A stretch of 64,000 bases of DNA from Mimachlamys varia (taxonomy: Eukaryota; Mollusca; Bivalvia; Pectinida; Pectinidae), in assembly GCA_947623455.1 (NCBI GenBank), contig OX392538.1, positions 4,154,001 to 4,218,000 on the forward strand, read 5' to 3'. Positions within the stretch are counted from its first letter, which is position 1; the number at the start of each line of letters is the position of its first letter. Under the pieces are notes generated by a model. That model was not told the DNA's origin and did no database searches. It saw nothing but the letters and a program-made list of their open reading frames with translations. Positions 41,934 through 54,200 of the stretch are shown here, in pieces. Made by a program: the position numbers and the translations under genes.

Positions 41934-41947
41934 GTTTACCTAGCAAC
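41934..41947. promoter_or_regulatory. Candidate RFX X-box in the CFAP69 promoter
   Basis: GTTTACCTAGCAAC consists of a perfect RGYAAC half-site (AGCAAC) and a good opposite half (GTTTAC), with the spacing of an X-box. RFX factors activate ciliary genes through such sites, usually within a few hundred bp of the start codon. Here the site lies 213 bp upstream of the CFAP69 ATG. The identification is by motif and context only. Confidence 0.6.
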
Positions 41948-41956
41948 GATGAAAAA

Positions 41957-41989
41957 ATGGCGACTTCATTGCCGCACGGAGAAGGCTAA
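41957..41989 (+). other. Possible upstream open reading frame before CFAP69
   Basis: An ATG in good context (AAAAAATGG) opens 10 codons and closes with TAA, 10 bp after the X-box and about 170 bp before the main start. Whether it is transcribed depends on the unknown transcription start. If it is, it could dampen translation of the main frame. Confidence 0.3.
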
Positions 41990-42159
41990 TATATTCTTAA
42001 ATGATAACTACAGAAAGACGACGGCACGATAGACTTCATTTGTGACAGATCATAACAGAAGTGTTTTTGTTCATGTGAAAATCTTAATTTTGTGATATGC
42101 TGTAAAGGAAAACATTCAACACTCATATAAAGTTTTACATTTTACAACGTAAACAAAAC

Positions 42160-42291
42160 ATGGCGGCTACACAAATGTATAACCCAGTGGGGTTTTCAAA
42201 CAGCAGCATGACACAGGCTGTTACTTCAGAAAAGCCTGTTATACCCCTTGTAAAACACATAATTACAGACGAAGAAATTGGACTACTGAAG
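42160..42291 (+). CDS. CFAP69 exon 1 (codons 1-44)
   Basis: Starts AAACATGG and ends in CTGAAG before gtaact; phase 0. The first 25 or so residues are Ser/Thr/Asn-rich and look disordered, followed by VIPLVKHIITDEEIGLLK. This N-terminal part is the least conserved in the family, so the start rests on context, not on homology. Confidence 0.85.
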
Positions 42292-45200
42292 GTAACTAAA
42301 AGTTAATATTTGATTGTAAACACTAGTCGCAAATGTCATCTGGTTGACTGTCATGATGATGTAGTTTTTTTTATTAAAAATATAGGCCTACACGTAAGAA
42401 TATAAGTTTAAATGATAGATCCAAGAGTCTGTTGTTTTTCGCGATATTTTTTCGTACTGAATAAATTACAACTGACAAGACTTAGGCCTAATGTTTCCGA
42501 TTATGATTGTTACAGTGTAGGCGATAGTCATTATAACTAGGAAATATTATGTTTAATACTTCATCATAGATATGTGAGAGTCTGTACCTTGGTAAGCCCC
42601 ACATCTCGATTAAGAACATGTTTAAGTAAAGTATTGGCTGTTGCCCATCCAACTACTGACTACGTTCAACGTTGCCTATCGTTCCCCAGGTTTTTACCTC
42701 ATGACTGGGAAAGCTAGCTTGCCAGTAAGGTACATGTACTATAGTGCTTTAAATTTATAATTTAGTGTTGTATATGTTGTACATCTCCTCAAATAGTTTG
42801 TCTTGCTCACTGACACTATTAAATATCATGTATGCTATGTTACAGGGTTCCAAGCTCCAACCAATCAACATGAACAGAGTTGTGAAGTTATTGACAGATC
42901 CTCATTCTGTAAGTGTGTAGCGACGAGACAAAATATTGCTAATGAATTTAAACCAACCTAAATTTTTCTTAATATGTTGATATAATTTAAACATTAATAT
43001 ATTGTTCAAGAAGAAAATTTAAATTCCCCATAAGTCTGTTCTCCCTAAGAATGTATTAATTATATCAATTTTGTCTTTTTTATTTTGACTTTCACATGTT
43101 AGTTTTATATGAAAAGGACCTCCTGAATTCCCGGGTTAGAGTTGCAATGCTTCAGAAATCCTTTTTCTATTTTTAGGTGATGCTTTATGATCGTCATATC
43201 AATGCACTGCAGCGACTTGTGAGACACTATGAAAAGGGATTTGTATCTTTTTTACCTAAATAACTATTCAAGCTTCATATAAGTCTTCATTTTATCCCTT
43301 ATAAATAAAACACTTCTTCTTTCATTATGTTTTTTTTAAGAAAGTCACTGTCACTTTTTAGGATGGGTGGCTGTCACCTGATCTTACTACATTACCTGAT
43401 GGATATCGATCCTTTAAGCTGTTTCTGGGGATATCAATCCTTCAGGCTGTTTCCCGGGATATGGATCCTTTAAGCTGTTTCTGGGGATATTGATCCTTTA
43501 AGCTGTTTCTGGGGATATTGATCCTTTAAGTTGTTTCTGGGGATATTGATCCTTCAGGCTGTTTCTGGGGATATTGATCCTTTAGGCTGTTTCATGGGAT
43601 ATCGATCCTTTAAGCTGTTTCTGGGGATATTGATCCTTCAGGCTGTTTCTGGGGATATTGATCCTTTAAGCTGTTTCTGGGAATATTGATCCTTTAAGCT
43701 GTTTCTGGGGATATCGATCCTTTAAGCTGTTTCTGGGGATATCGATCCTTCAGGCTGTTTCTTGGGATATTGATCCTTTAAGCTGTTTCTGGGGATATTG
43801 ATCCTTCAGACTGTTTCTGGGGATATCAATCCTTTAAGCTGTTTCTGGGACATAGATATATTACCTTGTTTGCAAGCTTTTAATATTGATTTATATATGG
43901 TTCCATTGATCACTGAGGTACCACTAGATAAACTAGTGAAACATGATAATTTCTTAATATTTCAAGACATAATTCTTTCATTTTTCTGTTGTTATTTACT
44001 AAGTTGAATATATTTCCTTGACCAAGTTTTCAGCCAATGAAAGATTTAGTTCAGGTATGCAAGGTTCTGAACGTCTGCTCAGATAAAACCCAGGAACGAC
44101 CCATGTACGAAACACTCATCTGTGATATCCTCAAAATTTGCAGTCTGCCATTCCTCAAAGAGAAGTCCTCTGATGAACTCATCTATGAACAAATTGTCAC
44201 GGAATCTGTATCCCAGCTTGGTAAGGCTTAATCTAGTAGTTAAAGAGAAAGTTTTTACTTTCTGCAGTGAAAGTTTTATATTTATATTGCAATAAAAAAG
44301 ACTTGAGACCTTTTGGATTTAGTTAAAATGACATATTGGTGTGTCTGTTAAAACAAACTTTGCTTTCTTTATCAGGTTACCTGATGAGGGTCCCAAGTCG
44401 AGATGTAAGGAAACAGATCTGTAAAACCTTAGTGAGCTTTTACACTGAAAAACCCTCGTCACAAGAAGTTCAAAGTAAGTTTACTATTAATAATGAAAGT
44501 TGCCTGCATCCTGTAATATTGACGTGAAAATGATGAAAATAAAATTTTTGTACACACATATATGACATCTATCAGGCATTGGGCTGGTTGAATTATTTAT
44601 CCCTGAAATTAAGTAATCTAATGAAGTACATGTAAAACTATTTGTTAACTCATGTTAACTAAATGATGAAGGATTAGTTGCTAACAGAATTACCTTACCA
44701 GGAGACAAAAGATAGAACTTAAGTAATTAAGATAATTACTTGATAATATACATGCTAAATTATACCATAAATTACTCAATTTTTCAGAGCACAAACCAAC
44801 ATCTGTGTCCTATAACCAGAACATCATAGAAAACAGTGACGTCTCGGAGACGCTCGTTAAGGTAACCAAGTCACTCGTTAAACTCTCTGAAACTGATAAA
44901 ATTATTTGAATTATTATGTGACATTTATTTATAATTATTTGACCAATTGTGAAAATATGGAGTGTTTTTTTCTCTCTTAATTTATAAAAATTAATTAATT
45001 ATTAATACAATCTAAATCAAGTTAATTCACAATTTTCTTCAATGTGCTCATGCATTTTCACGAGTGATTTTATTGTAATTTTCATTACATTGACGTGATC
45101 AGTTTTATTTAATTAAGCCATTAAGAAAGATAAAATCTACATTTCAGTCTTTGGCGCTACTAGAGAATGACATAGCTATCAAACTTGCTGTGCTAGACGT

Positions 45201-48200
45201 TCTTCAGCACTTCTCTAAAAACTCAGGTAAGCTCAGTCAATCACTTCTGTAAAAACTCAGGTGAGCTCAGTCAATCACTTCTCTAAAAACTCAAGTAAGC
45301 TCAGTCTATCGCTTCTGTAAAAACTCCGGTGAGTTCAGTCAATCACTTCTCTAAAAACTCAAGTAAGCTCAGTCTATCACTTCTGTAAAAACTCAGGTGA
45401 GCTCAGTCAATCACTTCTCTAAAAACTCAAGTAAGCTCAGTCTATCACTTCTGTAAAAACTCAAGTAAGCTCAGTCTATCACTTCTGTAAAAACTCAGGT
45501 AAGCTCAGTCTATCACTTCTGTAAAAACTCAGGTGAGCTCAGTCAATCACTTCTCTAAAAACTCAAGTAAGCTCAGTCTATCACTTCTGTAAAAACTCAG
45601 GTGAGTTCAGTTAATCACTTCTGTAAAAACTCAGGTGAGCTCAGTCAATCACTTCTGTAAAAACTCAGGTAAGCTCAGTCAATTACTTCAGTAAAAACTC
45701 AGGTGAGCTCAGTCAATCACTTCTGTAAAAACTCAGGTAAGCTCAGTCAATTACTTCAGTAAAAACTCAGGTGAGCTCAGTCAATTACTTCTGTAAAAAC
45801 TCCGCTGAGTTCAGTCAATCACTTCTGTAAAAACTCAGGTAAGCTCAGTCAATCACTTCAGTAAAAACTCAGGTGAGCTCAGTCAATCACTTCTGTAAAA
45901 ACTCAGGCGAGCTCAGTCAATCACTTCTGTAAAAACTCAGGTGAGCTCAGTCAATCCCTTCTCAAAAAACTCAGATGAGCTCACACAATCACTTCTGTAA
46001 AAACTCAGATGAGCTCACACAATCACTTCTGTAAAAACTCAGGTGAGCTCACACAATCATTTCTGTAAAAACTCAGGTGAGTTCCCTAAACCAAGTTCAC
46101 TTAATGCTTGGAAACCCCTGACAAGTAGTTCATCATTTTCAATATATTATATCAAACTTAAGAAGAAGATGTACCAATCAGTAACAAATGGCTTTAACAG
46201 TTGAGACATAAAATGTACATACAAAACTTTGTAAAGGAGGCTTTCATCTGTCAACTGGAATTCTGTGGAGTAAAATTCACTTCTGCAAAAGTGATAGTGT
46301 CTGGATAAGTGAAAAATGCATAATCTTTATTTATAGCTAAAAACTGTGACCAGATGCTGCGTGTAGGGGCTGGTAATCGTATCTGTTCACGGATGACCGA
46401 CGCTGACCCCAGTGGTCAGCTCCTGTTTCGGTCAGTGGATATCTTGTGGAACATTCTGGAGTTTGGTGATCAGGGAGAACTGGCAACCCAGCTGGATAAC
46501 CTCAGCTGCATCAAGTGAGTTATCATCAGTTAAATACACTCAATATTTGGTTAAATATACACTCGATATTTGGTTATATATACTCGATATTTGGTTATAT
46601 AAACTCAATATTTGGTTATACAGTGGACCCGTGATAATCCGGACGCCGATAGTCCGGAAAACTCACAATCCAGACGGAAATACACGCTATTTGTACTCAT
46701 CAGTCTGGAAATTCGGATTCTGTTTCCGGAACTCCATTTTGGGAACGGAATGTACTTTCCATTACTGAAAATCCTGCAAAAATACGGACGTTTTTTTCAT
46801 CCACGCAGAGAGGAAAAAGTCGGGGCAAGTCAACTGTGTCAACAGCTGTACAGAATATTGCTATATTAGAAAACATATGTAACTTTTTATTACAAAAAGA
46901 CCCAAATTTATTTATGTAATGTCATTTAAAGGCCCAATATACGTAACTTTCGGCAAAACTTGAAGCGAAAATCAAGCCTAATAACTTTTTATATTTATAG
47001 ATTTAGCTAAGATTAACTGATATCAGCAATATTCAAGATGAATACTTTCGCGGTTACCGGTACAGCTGCACTTGAAACACGCTATTTGTAAACACGCGTC
47101 CATTTTTAACTGTCTTCTACCTTCGGTTTGTTGTTGAAGTGGGCCCCACCTGACTTATTTTCAATTCTTTGGATATTTTTGTCAAGAGTTTCTTGTTAGT
47201 TACCGCTCAGGTTTACTTAGTTTTAGTCTTATTTTTGCATGGTTATCAACTGGATTTTTTTTCATAATTTTTCAGAAACACAAAAATTTCCCCGAAGTTA
47301 CGTATATTGGGCCTTTAAACATCTTGCAGTGTATAAAGTCAAGGGAAATAACTCTTGTGCGACACAATTTTTGACCTGGTGAACAAAATTCGGAAAACTC
47401 GTAATCCGGACTGTTCGGACTGGAAACGAAGGTGTCTAGATTATTTTCGCGGGTCCACTGTATGCACTCTTATGTATTTTGAGGAACCATTAAATATCCA
47501 ATTTAATTAAAATGTTTACTATTTTAGAAAGATACTATTCTATATGTATTGACTCAGTGACCATTTATTGTTCTGAAACAAAGTGCAATGAATGCAGAAT
47601 TCTAAATACAATTGATCAGAAAGTTTTTATGCTGATGAATTTTCATTAGACCTTTCATTTCTCAATATTTGTCTTTACTTTTCAGCCAACTGCGAGACGC
47701 CTTTGTGTTCCAGCTAACCCAGGGCTACAGCCACTACGACCGACAGCTGAGGAACGATCTACTCGTTATAGCCACGCTGGTGGCCTCAAAGTGTCCAGAT
47801 GCACCATTTGTAGAGACTGGGTTTGCAAAACAGCTCACTCTCTTTGCCACATTCCAGGAAGGTAAACTCAAGTTCACCTTTAATTAGCACATGAGGCAAC
47901 ATTGATTGATAAAATATTAACATCAAAACAATTAATGTCTTTGTTAAGTTGATTTTCTAATTGATTTGAAAATTTATTTGTAGATATTAATTTTGTAAAT
48001 TAACAACTAGATGAAAGAAATCAATGACATTCTATATCTTCTTTTGCATTAAGATATGTTTTTTTTTCTTATACTAGTTAAAATTCATGACAATAAAAAT
48101 CCTAATAATGATTGTGCTGAGAGTTCTTTTGTCTCACGCTAAATTTAAGAACATCTACTTACCTAAGATAGTATTTGTTATAATGCTATCTCTGTTGCAG

Positions 48201-51200
48201 TGAAGAGTCACAATGTTTTGGTTAAACATCTGAAGTTGATGAAGAACCATGAAGATTTTGAACTGAAGAAACTATTGTTTAATATCTTGGTCACCCTCAG
48301 TAAAGATTCCATAGCCGTTCCGGTAGGTAAACATACCTGGAATTTAAATGCAAAAGCAGGATTTATATACAGTATTTTGATAAATATGCAGCCAGTTTCT
48401 GTCCCATTTTTGTCTTAAATAAAGGCCATCTCATTACAAAGAGCGTTTTCTTTGTTATCTCCCCTTTGTTGAGATAAATGACTTGTTGGTTACCTTACCT
48501 TGTTGAGATAGACTGATACTGACTATACAGTTATCTCCCCTTTTTTGAGCCAGAATTCTGTTCACTATTATTTCACATTGCTGTAAGATACAAATTTGTT
48601 GATTTATATCCTTTTGTTGCTGAGACAGAATAGTTATCTCCCTTTGGGTTTGAAATTATGTTATATCTCATTATTGTTGATGCGGATGACATGTTCCCTT
48701 TCCATGTTAATTCACATCGTTATCAAGTATTTCCTTGTTTTCGACAGGTTTTGTCTGAGGGCCACTTGATGTTGTCACTGTTCAGTTTTGTGCGGGCCAA
48801 TGAGAATACGATGGGTCCACGAGACTGGACGTCTGCTCAGTTTGAGGAAATTCAGCTGCATGCCATGTCCTGTCTGTGTGCCCTGTGTCCTCTGATGATT
48901 GAGGATTACATGACATGTCAGGGCAGCACCAGGATACTGCTCCTCCTGGAATGGTGTGTCGGCAAAGGTAAGTCTGGGACAGTCTCAACAGTCTCATGTC
49001 CGTACCGCGATACTGCTCCTCCTGGAATGGTGTGTCGGCAAAGGTAGGTCTGGGACAAAGTCTCAACTGATGTGTAGGGAAATGTAGGCACTAATTCAGT
49101 GAAACTTACATTGAGAGAAAAAATTAACACATGTTATACTGTAGAAAATCACAATATTTTATATTCTAATGCATTTTAATTTGTGGATTATTAATCCTTT
49201 ACTTATGAAAGTTAAATTTTAAATCACCAGGTCTGATGGACAATATGAGCTTATACCTTACCATGGTTTTCAATGTGTGTTTGTCAACAATTTCTTCGAA
49301 TAACTTCTCTTAACAACTTAACTGAATTTATTATACGCAACAAGTCCTTTCAATCTGCTATGTTTAAAAACTAGGTCAATGTTACTAAAAATAAAAATTG
49401 ACCGAAATTTGAAACTAGGTCACCATTACTTTAAATAGGAATTGACAGAAATTTGGTTTGAATTGAAGCTTCCGTAGTGGTAGGAGTTGAATAATAACAC
49501 AAATATGAGGACTGACTTGTCATGTATCTTTTCAATAGAGGACTTTGGTGGTCATGGTAACAGTATGCATGGAACAGGTGGCCGAGGTAACAAGCGTGCT
49601 CAGATGCGTCATTGTCTGCGCCTGTTACGGAGCGTGGTATCCACGGGTGACGAGGGAGTCATTCAGGATCTGGCTGACCAGGGTGCCATCAACCAGATCA
49701 TCAGTGAGTTTATAATAAGTGTGAGGGAAACAGCAGCTAATCGAAAGTATCTCTATTCTTATCAATCTACATCTCCCAGATCACAGTGCCAAAAGCTCCC
49801 TGTCCCATTAAACACCACATTCAAATTGAATAAAGAACCAGGGGACCAAAATCTTTTTTACCCTTTTCTATAACAAGAGAAGAATCGACTAGCAAACAGA
49901 CCTCTCATTCCCTGAATATTTAAAATGTTGATTGGTAAAGTCAGAGAGCAAAACCGAAGGTCCGGTGAGCTTATGCCATGGCGCAGCGTCCGTCGGTCGT
50001 CTGTCAACATTTTCTTCAAATCGCTACTAGTCAAAAAGTCCTTATTGGATTTTAACCAAATTTGGTCAGAAACATGCTTGGGCGAAGGGGAACAGATTTT
50101 GCTTAAATGGTGACTCTGACCCCCAAAGGGCCAGAGGGGCGGGGCCCAATAGGGAAAATAGAGGTAATTCTTTAAATCTCTTCTTGTCAAAAAGTCCTGA
50201 TTGGATTTTGATCACATTTAGTCAGAAACATCCTTTGGGGAAGGGGAACAGATTTTGCATAAATGGTGACTCGGACCCCAAAGGGGCCAGAGGGGCAGGG
50301 CCCAATAGGGAAAATAGAGGTAATTCCTTTAAATCTCTTCTTGTCAAAAAGTCCTGATTGGATTTTGGCCAAATTTAGTCAGAAACATCCTTGGGCAAAG
50401 GGGAACAGAGTTTGCATAAATGGTGACTCTGACCCCTAAGGGCCCATAGGGGCGGGGCCCAATATGGGAAATAGAGGTAATTCCTTTAAATCTCTTCTTG
50501 TCAAAAAGTCCTGATTGGATTTTGGCCAAATTTAGTCAGAAACATCGTTGAGGGAAGGGAAACAGATTTTGCATAAATGGTGACTCTGACCCTAAAGGGG
50601 CCAGAGGGGCGGGGCCCAATAGGGAAAATAGAGGTAATTCTTTAAATCTCTTCTTGTCAACAAGTCCTGATTGGATTTTGACCAAATTTAGTCAGAAACA
50701 TCCTTTGGGGAAGGGGAACAGATTTTGCATAAATGGTGACTCGGACCCCAAAGGGGCCAGAGGGGCAGGGCCCAATAGGGAAAATAGAGGTAATTCCTTT
50801 AAATCTCTTCTTGTCAAAAAGTCCTGATTGGATTTTGACCAAATAAGGTCAGAAACATCTTTTGGGGAAGAGGAACAGATTTTGCATAAATGGTGACTCG
50901 GACCCCAAAGCTGCCAGAGGGGCGGGGCCCAATATGGGAAATAGAGGTAATTCCTTTAAGTCTCTCTTGTCATAAAGTTATGAATAGATTTTGTCCAAAT
51001 TTGGTCAGAAACATCGTTGGGGGAAGGGAAACAGATTTTGCATAAATGGTGACTCTGAACCCTAAGGGCCCAGATGCACGGGGCCAATGAGGGGAAATAC
51101 AGGTAATTCTTTTTTTTAAATCTCTTCTTGTCATAAAGTTATGAATGGATTTGGCCCAAATTTGGTGAGAAACATTCTTGGGGGAAGGGGAACAAATTTT

Positions 51201-54200
51201 GCATAAATGGTGACTCTGACCCCTAAGGGGCTAGAGGGGCGTGGCCCATTAAGGGAAATAGAGGTAATTCCTTTAAATCTCTTCTTGCCATAAAGTTATG
51301 AATAGATTTTGTCCAAATTTGGTCAGAAACATCGTTGGGGGAAGAGGAACATATTTTGCATAAATGGTGACTCTGACCCCTAAGGGGATATTTTGGCACT
51401 TTAGGGTTACAAGTCAGAGATTAATTCCAGGTGAGCGATGCAGGCCCATTGGGCCTCTTGTTCATGATTATAAGTAAAAGAAATAACTCACTACTAGTGT
51501 ACTTAAGGAATTCCATTCAATTTCAAGGCAAGGTATTTTTTATTTGGTTGTATTTGACAGTTTCACTTTAGTTCAGTTCACATCTACAGTGAGGATTTTA
51601 ACAAGCATAGAATGTTGCAGCAAGTTGTCTCCCCTTTCATAGTTTTTGGTGTACTATAGTGTATTGATCACCAAATTTTGTCATCAAGTAAACATTGCAT
51701 GATTTACCTTCAGAATTTGACAAAATGAATGTTTATCTTACACAACTAATTTAATTTACCTTCAGCAATTTTGCTGAATGCCATCCGCAGCCAAAGTGGT
51801 GATGATGCCATTGATGTGGAGATGCAGTCGGACATGTTGCTTATCCTGTCCTGTCTATGTGATGGAGATATGCACAGAAAAGTAGGTCAAATCAATACCT
51901 GTACTGTTAAACCTGGACTACCTGCTTAAAGTACACCCTGTGTATACAGGACAGACTTAAAGTACACCCTGTGTATACAGGATAGACTTAAAGTACACCC
52001 TGTGTATACAGGATAGACTTAAAGTACATCCTGTGTATACAGGACAGACTTAAAGTACACCCTGTGTATACAGGATAGACTTAAAGTACACCCTGTGTAT
52101 ACAGGACAGACTTAAAGTACATCCTGTGTATACAGGACAGACTTAAAGTACACCCTGTGTATACAGGACAGACTTGTATTGACTTTCAGTTGACTCCTGT
52201 CATCTACCAATTTTATAAATTTCACCACCTTTTTTTTTTAATTTAAAGGGTCAAAATGTGTCAAATACAATCTCAAGGCTCATTTGCCTGCTAAAAGTTC
52301 TGCTGCTACAATATATGTTTTGCGTGACAACAAATGTACATGGTATACCGGTAATTTGAAGTTATTTTTTTTTCTCTTTTGTTTGAATATTGTATTTCAC
52401 TCTGATTCCGAAAAAATACATTGGTTCCATAATTTTCACTTAACAGCTTAAAATGAACATATTACTGGCTTTGCTTCAGTTTTTTTACATTTATGCAGTA
52501 TCAATTGTTTCTGTACAACAACACATCTCTGTCTGTAGGAGCTTTTTGGTACCAGTGGAGTAGATGTCACGATACATTATCTGAAAACTGACTCAAAACT
52601 TCTGAGTAGTGGACTGGGACATCATCGCCTTCTCCTGGCGGCAGTGGACTGTGTCTGGTAGGTATCAGTCACATTGAAGCCTAGTATTACCTGTCTTCAT
52701 CAAACCATGTATAAGATGACACCTGTCTCCATCAAACCTTGTATAAGATAACACCTGTCTTCATCAAACCTTGTATAAGATGACACCTGTCATCTTCAAA
52801 CCTTGTAAATGACCTGTTTTTATCACATTTTGTATAAAGTTTCACATGTCTACATTAGAACTTATATCAGATGACATCTGTCATCATTAAACCTTGTATG
52901 ATGTGACATCTGTCTTCCTTAAACCTTTATAAGATGACACCTGTCTTCATTAAACCTTGTATAATGTGAGACCTGTTGTCTTCAAACCTTGTAGAAGGTG
53001 ACACCTGTCTTCATTAAACCTTTATAAGATGACACCTGTCTTCATCAAACCTTGTATAAGATAACACCTGTCTTCATCAAACCATGTATAAGATAACACC
53101 TGTCTCCATCAAACCTTGTATAAGATGACACCTGTCTTCATCAAATCTTGTATAAGATGACACCTGTCTCCATCAAACCTTGTATAAGATGACACCTGTC
53201 TTCATCAAACCTTGTATAAGATGACACCTGTCATCTTCAAACCTTGTAAATGACCTGTTTTTATCACATTTTGTATAAGGTGTCACATGTCTACTTTAGA
53301 ACTTGTATCAGATGACATATGTCTTCATTAAACCTTGTATAATATGACACCTGTCTTCATCAAACCTTGTATAAGGTGACATCTGTCTTCATCAAATCTT
53401 GTATAATATGACACCTGTCTTCACCAAACCTTGTATAAGATGACATTTGTCTTCATCAAACCTTCTTTAAGATGACATCTGTCTTCATTAAACCTTGTAT
53501 AAGGTGACACCTGTCTACACCAAACGTTGTAAAGATGACACCTATCTACATCAGAACTTGTATAAGATGACATTTGTCTTCATCAAACCTTGTATAAGGT
53601 GACACCTGTCTTCATTAAACCTTGTATAATATGACACCTCTCTTCATCAAACCTTGTATAAGATGACACCTGTCTTCATCAAATCTTGGATAATATGACA
53701 CCTGTCTTCATCAAATCTTGTATAATATGACACCTGTCTTCATCAAAACTTGTATAAGGTGATACCTGTCTTCATCAAGCCTTGTATAAGATGACACCCG
53801 TCTTCATCAAACCATGTATAAGGTGACACCTGTCTTCATCAAACCTTGTATAAGATGACATTTGTCTTCATCAAACCTTCTTTAAGATGACATCTGTCTT
53901 CATTAAACCTTGTATAAGGTGACACCTGTCTACACCAAACGTTGTAAAGATGACACATGTCTACATTAGAACTTATATCAGATGACATCTGTCTTCATTA
54001 AACCTTGTATAATGTGACACCTGTTGTCTTCAAACCTTGTAAAAGGTGACACATGTACTTATCAAACTGGATAATATGACACCAGTCTTCATCATATTTT
54101 GTATAAAGTGACACCTGACTACACCAAACGTTGTAAAGATGACACCTATCTACATCAGAACTTGTTTAATATGACACCTGTCTACACCAAACGTTGTAAA

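Noticed and set aside
45208..46080. CRISPR-like regular repeats
   Set aside because: The 34-bp copies are contiguous, with no variable spacers between them, and lie in an animal intron.
46412..46869. 118- and 85-codon frames in and after exon 8
   Set aside because: The first overlaps exon 8 in another frame and runs through the intron. The second is in the left arm of the TIR element and has no transposase motif.
48658..49047. 129-codon frame taken as a single exon
   Set aside because: It contains true exon 11, but the family alignment places the acceptor at 48747 and the donor after 48967. The extra ends are intron sequence.
50187..50842. Series of 61-codon minus-strand frames with near-identical sequence
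   Set aside because: They are by-products of the ~157-bp tandem core of the element in intron 12.
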